A stretch of 64,000 nucleotides of DNA from Bacteroidales bacterium (lineage in GTDB: Bacteria > Bacteroidota > Bacteroidia > Bacteroidales > UBA932), in the NCBI GenBank assembly GCA_017477245.1, contig JAFUWY010000039.1, positions 61,753-125,752 on the forward strand, read 5' to 3'. Under the pieces are notes generated by a model that saw only the letters and a program-made list of their open reading frames with translations, was not told the DNA's origin and did no database searches. Each line of letters starts with the position of its first letter. Positions within the stretch are counted from its first letter, which is position 1. This document shows positions 17,952 through 24,415 of this stretch, piece by piece. A program made the translations under genes and the position numbers.

Positions 17952-18827
17952 TCAGTACCGGACGCCGCTGAGGAAAAGGGCGTGGCCGGGAGCGGATTCG
18001 CCGGATAAGGAACGGGCGGGAGATTCGCCGGTCAAGCCGGCGAATGACGAGGGGGAACCGGCTGACGAGGGGGAACCGGCTGACGAGGGGGAACCGGCTG
18101 ACGAAGGGGAGGCAACGGCGTCCGCGGGGAGGATCAGGGAGCGGAAGTCTTCGACGCTCCGCTTGCCGCGGCCCACTTCGAGCAGGGTCCCCACGACGGC
18201 GCGCACCATGTTGCGCAGGAAGCGGTCGGCGCTGATCCGGAAATACCAGTAGTCATCGCCGCCGTCGCGGCCCGTCAGCGACAGGTGCGTGGGCGTATAG
18301 CGGTGCCAGCCCGCCTCCCGGACCGTGCAGAGGGAGGTCTTGGAGTCGGCGCCCGTCTTCTCGAAGCAGCGGAAGTCATGCCGGCCCGGCAGGGCCTGCG
18401 CCGCCCGGTTCATCGCCTCGAAGTCCACGTCCGGGAAAGTATACAGATAGGAATAACCGTCGGCGAAAGGATCCTTACACCTGTGCAGGAAATAGATGTA
18501 TTCGCGCTCCGTCGCATCGAACCGGGCATGGAAATCCGGCGCCGCCGGAGCGATGTCATGAATCACCACGGAGCGGGGCAGGATGGCATTTAATTTGTAG
18601 CATAATTGACGCGTGTCAAGCCCCTCGGCTGCGTCGAAATGTGCGATGTAGCCGATTGCGTTTACGCCCGTGTCGGTCCGGCCCGCGCCGGTCACGCTGA
18701 CCTCCGGGACGCGAAGCAAGGTGGACAGGGCCGCCTGGAGCGTCTGCTGGACGCTCGGCGCATCCGGCTGGACCTGCCACCCGCAGAATCCGGCGCCGCT
18801 ATAGGAGAGCTTGATACGGTAACGCAT
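17952..18827 (-). CDS. truA: tRNA pseudouridine synthase A with an in-frame repeat insertion
   Basis: 291 residues from the ATG at 18827 (a TTG 12 bases upstream is less likely). TruA isomerises uridines 38-40 in the anticodon stem-loop. Seen motifs: YSGAGFCGWQVQP at the start, the catalytic Asp in GAGRTDTGVNA near residue 52, FHARFDATEREYIY near 105 and ADRFLRNMVRAVVGTLLEVG near 205. Usual length is about 245-260. The extra length is a low-complexity insert at residues 238-275, encoded by an 18-bp tandem repeat (SPSSAG units) and a palindromic element. It lies just before the conserved C-terminal SAPGHALFL strand, which is intact, so the enzyme is probably functional. Confidence 0.93.
   Translation of the reverse strand: MRYRIKLSYSGAGFCGWQVQPDAPSVQQTLQAALSTLLRVPEVSVTGAGRTDTGVNAIGYIAHFDAAEGLDTRQLCYKLNAILPRSVVIHDIAPAAPDFHARFDATEREYIYFLHRCKDPFADGYSYLYTFPDVDFEAMNRAAQALPGRHDFRCFEKTGADSKTSLCTVREAGWHRYTPTHLSLTGRDGGDDYWYFRISADRFLRNMVRAVVGTLLEVGRGKRSVEDFRSLILPADAVASPSSAGSPSSAGSPSSAGSPSSFAGLTGESPARSLSGESAPGHALFLSGVRY
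18023..18045. repeat. Palindromic element in truA (GTCAT/ATCTCC family)
   Basis: Arms ATTCGCCGG and CCGGCGAAT are perfect reverse complements around a 5-base loop, which reads CTTGA on the truA coding strand. On that strand the element is preceded by GTC and followed by CTCCCGCC, as in the topoisomerase IV copy at 33982. It encodes AGLTGESPA in frame. Confidence 0.75.
18046..18110. repeat. 18-bp tandem repeat inside truA
   Basis: Three exact copies of an 18-base unit (GACGAGGGGGAACCGGCT on the plus strand) at 18046-18063, 18064-18081 and 18082-18099, plus a diverged fourth. It encodes SPSSAG hexapeptides on the minus strand. It directly abuts the palindrome at 18023-18045. Confidence 0.9.
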
Positions 18828-18836
18828 AACCGATTG

Positions 18837-18844
18837 CAAAATTA
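18837..18844 (-). promoter_or_regulatory. Promoter -7 box TAATTTTG for truA
   Basis: Minus-strand TAATTTTG, an exact TAnnTTTG match, 10 bases before the truA ATG at 18827. Confidence 0.45.
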
Positions 18845-18853
18845 GTCAATTAT

Positions 18854-19846
18854 ATGGAAAGTGTAAACATCAAGGAGCTCAACGAGCGCATCCAGAAGGA
18901 AAGCGCGTTCGTGGATCTCCTTTCCCTGGAGATGGGTAAGGTCATCGTGGGCCAGAAGCACCTGGTGGAGAACCTGATGATCGCGATGCTGGCCGACGGA
19001 CACATCCTCCTGGAGGGTGTCCCGGGCCTCGCCAAGACCCTCGCGATCAGCACCCTGTCCCGCGCCGTCGACGCCAGGTTCAGCCGCATCCAGTTCACCC
19101 CCGACCTGCTGCCGGCCGACGTGACCGGCACCCTGATCTACTCCCAGAAGAAGGAGCAGTTCGAGGTGCACAAGGGCCCCATCTTCGCCAACTTCGTGCT
19201 GGCGGACGAAATCAACCGCGCCCCCGCCAAGGTCCAGTCCGCCCTGCTCGAAGCGATGCAGGAGCGCCAGGTGACCCTCGGCGACGACACCTACAAGCTG
19301 CCGGAGCCCTTCCTGGTGATGGCCACGCAGAACCCGATCGAGCAGGAAGGCACCTACCCCCTCCCGGAGGCCCAGGTGGACCGTTTCATGCTCAAGGTCG
19401 TCGTGGGCTACCCCAAGAAGGACGAGGAGAAACTCATCATCCGCATGAACAACAGCGGCGAGTTCCCCAAGGCCCAACCCGTCGTGACCCCCGCCGACAT
19501 CGTCCGCGCCCGCGAGGTGGTCCGGGAAGTCTACATGGACGAGAAGATCGAGCGCTATATCGTGGACATCGTCTACGCCACCCGCACCCCGGAGGAGTAC
19601 GGGCTGAAGAACCTCAGGGACCTCATTTCCTTCGGCGGCTCGCCCCGTGCGAGCATCAGCCTGTCGATGGCGGCCAAGGCCTACGCGTTCATCAAGCGTC
19701 GCGGCTACGTCATCCCCGAGGACGTGCGTGCCGTGTGCCCGGAGGTGCTGCGCCACCGCATCGGCCTGACCTACGAGGCCGAGGCGGAGAACGTCACCCC
19801 GGAGGAGATCATCGAGCAGATCATCAATGCCGTCATCGTCCCGTAA
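18854..19846 (+). CDS. MoxR-family AAA+ ATPase, first gene of the bat operon
   Basis: 330 residues. Walker A is GVPGLAKT near residue 52, Walker B LADEIN near 115, followed by the MoxR signatures AKVQSALLEAMQERQVT and TQNPIEQEGTYPLPEAQVDRF (near 155), with sensor 2 in SPRASISL. MoxR ATPases act as chaperones that remodel or insert metal centres in partner proteins bearing von Willebrand A domains. The downstream order (DUF58, a membrane protein, two VWA proteins, a TPR protein, BatD/E) is the Bacteroides aerotolerance operon. It is divergent from truA with 26 bases between starts. Confidence 0.95.
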   Translation: MESVNIKELNERIQKESAFVDLLSLEMGKVIVGQKHLVENLMIAMLADGHILLEGVPGLAKTLAISTLSRAVDARFSRIQFTPDLLPADVTGTLIYSQKKEQFEVHKGPIFANFVLADEINRAPAKVQSALLEAMQERQVTLGDDTYKLPEPFLVMATQNPIEQEGTYPLPEAQVDRFMLKVVVGYPKKDEEKLIIRMNNSGEFPKAQPVVTPADIVRAREVVREVYMDEKIERYIVDIVYATRTPEEYGLKNLRDLISFGGSPRASISLSMAAKAYAFIKRRGYVIPEDVRAVCPEVLRHRIGLTYEAEAENVTPEEIIEQIINAVIVP

Positions 19847-20729
19847 TACCAGCGCGACCGAGCTCCTGAAGAAAGTCAGGAAGATCGAGATCAAGACCAA
19901 GGCGCTCTCCCACCAGATCTTCGCCGGCGAGTACCACTCGGCCTTCAAGGGCCGCGGCATGGCGTTCAGCGAGGTGCGCGAGTACCAGTGGGGGGACGAC
20001 GTGCGCTCGATGGACTGGAACGTCACGGCCCGCCTGCGCGCCCCCTACGTCAAGGTCTTCGAGGAGGAGCGCGAGCTGACCGTCGTCCTGCTGGTCGACG
20101 TGAGCCGCTCCGGCCTCTTCGGCACCGCCGTGCAGACCAAGCGCGAGCGCATCGCCGAGATCGCGGCCGTCCTGTCGTTCAGCGCCATCCTCAACAACGA
20201 CAAGGTGGGCGCCCTGTTCTTCTCCGACCGCGTCGAGAAATTCATCCCGCCGGGCAAGGGCCGCTCGCACCTGCTGCACATCATCCGCGAGATGCTGGAG
20301 CTCCAGCCCGTCTCGGACGGCACGGACATCGGCGCGGCGCTCAAGTTCCTCACCAACGCGATCAAGAAGAAGTGCACGGCCTTCCTGCTGAGCGACCTGC
20401 TCGACGCCGACGAGGCCGGCAACCCGCGCTACGAAGAAGCGCTCAAGGTGGCGGTGAACCGCCACGACCTCAGCGTCATCAAGGTGCACGACCCGCGCGA
20501 GCGCATGCTCCCGTCCGTGGGACTGGTGCACATCAAGGACAGCGAGACCGGCCGCGGCGCCTGGGTCGACACCGGCAGCCGCAAGGTACGCCAGGCGTAC
20601 GAGCGCTGGTCCGCCGACCTCTCGGCCCGGGAGACGGGCCTGTTCAACAAATACCAGGTCGACCACGTGGACATCTCCACGGACGCCGACTATGTCAAGG
20701 GCCTGATGGCCCTCTTTGGCCGCAGATGA
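19827..20729 (+). CDS. DUF58 domain protein of the bat operon
   Basis: 300 residues. The start ATG lies inside the moxR end, a 20-base overlap that implies translational coupling. The DUF58 core is visible as GEYHSAFKGRGMAFSEVREY then DDVRSMDWNVTARL near residues 33-67, followed by a VWA-like fold with VLLVDVSRSGLF near 88, SDGTDIGAAL near 155 and FLLSDLLDAD near 187. The protein is soluble. DUF58 proteins always accompany MoxR ATPases and are presumed partners; the biochemical role is unsettled. Confidence 0.92.
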   Translation: MPSSSRNTSATELLKKVRKIEIKTKALSHQIFAGEYHSAFKGRGMAFSEVREYQWGDDVRSMDWNVTARLRAPYVKVFEEERELTVVLLVDVSRSGLFGTAVQTKRERIAEIAAVLSFSAILNNDKVGALFFSDRVEKFIPPGKGRSHLLHIIREMLELQPVSDGTDIGAALKFLTNAIKKKCTAFLLSDLLDADEAGNPRYEEALKVAVNRHDLSVIKVHDPRERMLPSVGLVHIKDSETGRGAWVDTGSRKVRQAYERWSADLSARETGLFNKYQVDHVDISTDADYVKGLMALFGRR

Positions 20730-21682
20730 AAGTATTGATGCTCATATTGGCGGCGCTCCTGGACGTCGTGCCGGCCGGAAAGGCTGTCCTGAGACAGCTC
20801 CAGCCCCGCGATTCCATCCTGATCGCCGACCAGGTCGAATACGGGTTCCAGCTGGACGGCGTGCCGGCCGGGACCGCCCTCGCGCTGCCCGATTTCACGA
20901 AGGTGTCGAACGACACGCTGACCCTCGTGCGCGGCTGGCAGCTCGACACGCTCTCCACCCAGCGCGCCCGCAAGGGCGGTGCGGCGCTGCACAGCATCCG
21001 GGGCAGCATCATCCTGGCCCCCTTCGAGGAGGGGCACTACCGGCTTCCGGAAATCCCCGTCCTGCGGGCGCGGGAAGGGGCCGACCCGGACACCCTGCTC
21101 TTCGAAGCCCTGGAGATGGACGTGAAGACGATGCCCGTCGACACGGCCACCTTCGAGGTCCACGACCTCAAGGGGCAGATGACCTACCCGCTGACCTTCA
21201 AGGAATTGCTCCCCTGGATCGGCGGCGTCCTGCTGCTGGCCGGACTCATCGCGCTCGCCGTATGGCTGGTCCGGCGCCGGCGCGCCGGCGCCGAAGCGCT
21301 CAAGCCCAAGGACCCGGCCTACATCGTGGCCCTGCGCGAGCTGGACAAGTGGCGCGGCGAGAAGTTCTGGGCGCCGGACAAGCAGAAAGCCTATTATTCG
21401 GGGATCACCGACACCCTGAAGACCTATATCGAGGACCGCTACGGCATCGACGCCCCGGAGATGACCACGGCCGAACTCTTCGACGCGCTCCGGAAGGCGG
21501 AAGACCTGCCGGAAGACCTGCGCGAACAGACCCGCGAGGTGTTCGAGTGCGCCGACTTCGTCAAGTTCGCCAAACACGTCGCCTCGGACGAGGAGAACGC
21601 CCGCGCGCTCCCGGCGGCGGTGCGCTTCGTCACATCCACCTACCAGACCGTGCTTGAGGAGGAGCAGCAACCGCAGGCATGA
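20726..21682 (+). CDS. Bat-operon membrane protein with C-terminal cytoplasmic domain
   Basis: 318 residues. The start overlaps the DUF58 stop as ATGA. It has a short hydrophobic N-terminus (MKVLMLILAALLDVV), a periplasmic beta-rich domain, one membrane helix near residues 165-186 (LLPWIGGVLLLAGLIALAVW) and an RRRR stop-transfer signal. The cytoplasmic tail contains the pattern ELDKWRGEKFWAPDKQKAYY and YIEDRYGIDAPEMTTAELF, shared with the tail of BatD and with DUF4381-type proteins. The position between DUF58 and BatA is normal for Bacteroidota. No individual function is known. Confidence 0.8.
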   Translation: MKVLMLILAALLDVVPAGKAVLRQLQPRDSILIADQVEYGFQLDGVPAGTALALPDFTKVSNDTLTLVRGWQLDTLSTQRARKGGAALHSIRGSIILAPFEEGHYRLPEIPVLRAREGADPDTLLFEALEMDVKTMPVDTATFEVHDLKGQMTYPLTFKELLPWIGGVLLLAGLIALAVWLVRRRRAGAEALKPKDPAYIVALRELDKWRGEKFWAPDKQKAYYSGITDTLKTYIEDRYGIDAPEMTTAELFDALRKAEDLPEDLREQTREVFECADFVKFAKHVASDEENARALPAAVRFVTSTYQTVLEEEQQPQA

Positions 21683-22662
21683 CCTTCGAGTATCCCGCCC
21701 TCCTCTGGCTGCTGGCCCTGCCGCTGCTGCTCGCCGCCCTGTACGTGTGGCGCGAGCTCACCGGCCGGCGTCCGCACCTGCGCGTCCCGACCGCCGCGCC
21801 CTGGCTGCAGGGCGGCGGGACGCCCCTCGCCGTCCTGCGCCACCTGCCCGCGGTGCTGCGCACGGCCGCGCTCTGCCTGATCATCGTGGCCCTGGCGCGT
21901 CCGCGCTCCTCGACCGAGATCGAGAAGATCGACTCCGAGGGCATCGACATCGTCTTCGTGATGGACGTATCCACGAGCATGCTGGCCCGCGACTTCACGC
22001 CGGACCGCATCAGCGCGGCCAAGGACATCGCCATCGAATTCATCTCCCAGCGCCCTTCGGACCGCATGGGCATCGTGGTCTTCGCGGGCGAGAGCTACAC
22101 GCAGTGCCCGCTCACGACCGACCGCGCCACCTTGATCAACCTGATGAAGGAAGTGCAGACGGACCTGATCGAGGACGGCACCGCCATCGGCAACGGCCTC
22201 GCCACGGCCGTGGCCCGGATGATGGACTCCGAGGCGCCGAGCCGCGTGGTGATCCTGCTCACGGACGGCGTAAACAACAGCGGCGAGGTGGCCCCGCAGA
22301 CGGCCGCCGAGATCGCCAAGACCTACGGCGTGCGCGTCTACACGATCGGCGTGGGCGCCAACGGCATGGCCCCCTACCCGGTGATGACCCCGTGGGGCGT
22401 CGAGATGCAGAACATGCAGGTGGAGATCGACGAGGAGCTGCTCAAGGGCATCTCCGAAGCCACGGGCGGGCGCTATTTCCGCGCCACGGACAACACCAAG
22501 CTCGCCGAGATCTACTCGGAAATCAACAAGATGGAGAAAGCCCGCACTTCGGTGGACAGCTTCCCCGTCTATAAGGAACTGTTCGGGCGCTTCGGCCTGG
22601 CGGCCCTCATCTGCCTGCTGCTCGAACTTTTGGTGGGACTTTTGATCAGGAGGCTGCCGTAA
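21679..22662 (+). CDS. batA: BatA, membrane-anchored von Willebrand factor A protein
   Basis: 327 residues, starting within the previous stop (ATGA overlap). It has two N-terminal membrane helices (YPALLWLLALPLLLAALYVW and LRTAALCLIIVALA), the VWA domain with an intact MIDAS (VMDVSTSML near residue 97, Thr in TDGVNNS near 195) and a C-terminal helix (LAALICLLLELLVGLLI). Periplasmic VWA domains bind metal-dependent ligands. In Bacteroides fragilis the Bat proteins were named for a link to aerotolerance, although later work questioned a direct role. Confidence 0.93.
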   Translation: MTFEYPALLWLLALPLLLAALYVWRELTGRRPHLRVPTAAPWLQGGGTPLAVLRHLPAVLRTAALCLIIVALARPRSSTEIEKIDSEGIDIVFVMDVSTSMLARDFTPDRISAAKDIAIEFISQRPSDRMGIVVFAGESYTQCPLTTDRATLINLMKEVQTDLIEDGTAIGNGLATAVARMMDSEAPSRVVILLTDGVNNSGEVAPQTAAEIAKTYGVRVYTIGVGANGMAPYPVMTPWGVEMQNMQVEIDEELLKGISEATGGRYFRATDNTKLAEIYSEINKMEKARTSVDSFPVYKELFGRFGLAALICLLLELLVGLLIRRLP

Positions 22663-23663
22663 TGCTGTACTTTGCCCGTGCTTTCTATCTGTGGCTGCTG
22701 CTGCTCGTGCCGGCGATCCTGGTCGGCTACGCGCTGCTGCGCCGGCTGCGCCGCGCCCGCGTACGCCGCTTCGGCGACGAGGAGCTGGTGCGCGCCCTGA
22801 TGCCGTCCTGGTCCTCCGCCAAGGGCTGGTGGCGGACCGTCCTGTTCTGCCTGGGCTTCATGGCTTTCGTGATCGGCATGGCCCGTCCGCTGATCGGCGC
22901 CAAGCTGGTGGAGCGCGAGACCAAGGGCGCCGAGATCATGATCTGCCTGGACGTCTCCAACTCGATGCTGGCCCAGGACTACTCGCCGGACCGCCTGTCG
23001 CGGGCCAAGCTCGCGATCTCCCGCATCGTCGACCGCCTGCAGGGCGACCGCATCGGCCTGATCATCTTCGCCGGCACCTCCTTCGTGCAGCTGCCGATCA
23101 CGACGGACTACGTCTCCGCCAAGATGTTCCTGAATTCGATCGACACCCAGTCCATTCCGGTCCAGGGCACCGCCATCGGTGAAGCCCTCCAGACGGCCGC
23201 CAAGAGCTTCAGCCTGCAGAGCGAGAAGAGCCGCGCGATCATCGTGATCACGGACGGCGAGAACCACGAGGACGACGCCGTCGACATGGCCCGGCAGGTG
23301 GCCGGGACCGGCATCCGCATCTACACCATCGGCGTCGGCTCCCTGCAGGGACAGCCGATCCCCAAGGACGGCGACCTGATGAAGGACAAGGACGGCAACA
23401 TCGTCGTGACCCGCCTCGACGAGGAGACGCTCAAACGCATCGCCTCGGTGGGCGGCGGCGCCTATGTCCACGCGGGCGGCGAGGAGTTCGGGCTCAACCC
23501 CATCCTCGACGAGATCCGCAAGCTCGAGGACGAACGGTTCAACTCCGTGGTCTTCGAGGAGTATGACGAGCAGTATATGTATTTCTTTGCCGCTGCGCTG
23601 CTGTTCTTCGTCCTGGAGATGCTGATCGGCGAGCGCCGGCCCAAGAGGAGGTTGTTCGAATGA
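22662..23663 (+). CDS. batB: BatB, membrane-anchored von Willebrand factor A protein
   Basis: 333 residues, overlapping the batA stop by one base (TAATG). Same architecture as BatA and evidently a paralogue: N-terminal helices (WLLLLVPAILVGYALL and TVLFCLGFMAFVIGMA), MIDAS CLDVSNSMLAQDYSPDR near residue 95, TDGENHEDD near 205 and a C-terminal helix (YMYFFAAALLFFVLEMLI). BatA and BatB are expected to act together at the inner membrane on the periplasmic side. Confidence 0.93.
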   Translation: MLYFARAFYLWLLLLVPAILVGYALLRRLRRARVRRFGDEELVRALMPSWSSAKGWWRTVLFCLGFMAFVIGMARPLIGAKLVERETKGAEIMICLDVSNSMLAQDYSPDRLSRAKLAISRIVDRLQGDRIGLIIFAGTSFVQLPITTDYVSAKMFLNSIDTQSIPVQGTAIGEALQTAAKSFSLQSEKSRAIIVITDGENHEDDAVDMARQVAGTGIRIYTIGVGSLQGQPIPKDGDLMKDKDGNIVVTRLDEETLKRIASVGGGAYVHAGGEEFGLNPILDEIRKLEDERFNSVVFEEYDEQYMYFFAAALLFFVLEMLIGERRPKRRLFE

Positions 23664-24415
23664 GAAGATACCTTGCCATCCTGCTGCTGTTGAGCTGCGC
23701 GCTGTCCGCGTCCGCCCAGGCGGACCGCCATGACGTGCGGGCCGGCAACCGGAAATTCAAGAAAGGACAGTTCAAGGAGGCGGAGATCGACTACCGCAAG
23801 GCGGTGGTCCGGGACTCCACCTCCCTCAAGGCCCAGTACGACCTGGCTTCCGCGCTGTACCGCCAGCAGGACTTCGCCGGCGCGGCGAAGGCGCTGGAGA
23901 GCGTCCGGGAGCAGGAAGCCCTGCCGGCGCAGTACCACTACAACGCGGGTGACGTCGCCTGCGCGCAGAAAGACTGGCAGGCGGCCGTGGATGCCTTCCG
24001 GCAGGCGTTGCTGCTGGATCCGGGCGACCTCGACGCCAAGGAGAACTACATCTACGCCAAGAAGATGCTGGAGAACCAGCAGAACGGCGGCGGTGGCGGC
24101 GGGGACAACAACCAGGACCAGAACCAGGATCAGAATCAGCAGAATCAGCAGAATCAGCAGAATCAGGATCAGAACCAGGACCAGCAGAATCAGGACAACA
24201 ACCAGAATCAGAATCAGGACCAGAATCAGGACCAGAATCAGGATAAGGACCAGAACCAGGGCCAGGGCGGCCAGGACCAGCAGCCCCAGATCTCTCCCCA
24301 GCAGGCCCAGCAGATGCTGCGCGCCATCCAGGCCAAGGAGAAGGAGACCCAGGACAAGGTGAACAAGGAGAAAGCAGCCCTGCTGAAATCCCGTCAGAAA
24401 GAAAAGAATTGGTGA
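23660..24415 (+). CDS. batC: BatC, exported TPR protein with Asn/Gln/Asp-rich low-complexity tail
   Basis: 251 residues with a 4-base overlap with batB. A signal peptide (MRRYLAILLLLSCALSASAQA) is followed by about three tetratricopeptide repeats (FKEAEIDYRKAVV, LKAQYDLASALYRQQDFAGA, WQAAVDAFRQALLLDPGDL). From about residue 145 to 212 the protein is almost only N, Q and D with some G and K, encoded by repeated aat-cag and gac-cag codons. The end regains normal composition (QQAQQMLRAIQAKEKETQDK). It probably bridges the VWA proteins in the periplasm. The low-complexity stretch is expected to vary in length between strains. Confidence 0.88.
   Translation: MRRYLAILLLLSCALSASAQADRHDVRAGNRKFKKGQFKEAEIDYRKAVVRDSTSLKAQYDLASALYRQQDFAGAAKALESVREQEALPAQYHYNAGDVACAQKDWQAAVDAFRQALLLDPGDLDAKENYIYAKKMLENQQNGGGGGGDNNQDQNQDQNQQNQQNQQNQDQNQDQQNQDNNQNQNQDQNQDQNQDKDQNQGQGGQDQQPQISPQQAQQMLRAIQAKEKETQDKVNKEKAALLKSRQKEKNW
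24093..24282 (+). repeat. Asn-Gln-Asp codon repeat in batC
   Basis: Degenerate tandem AAT/AAC-CAG and GAC/GAT-CAG codons, with several exact runs of AATCAGCAG. It is a coding microsatellite, not a CRISPR: no uniform spacers. Confidence 0.85.

Noticed and set aside
18046-18110. Possible CRISPR-like array in truA
   Set aside because: The 18-bp units are directly adjacent with no spacers, and no cas genes are present.
24093-24282. Possible non-coding repeat array in batC
   Set aside because: The repeat is in frame, encodes N/Q/D residues, and normal protein resumes after it.
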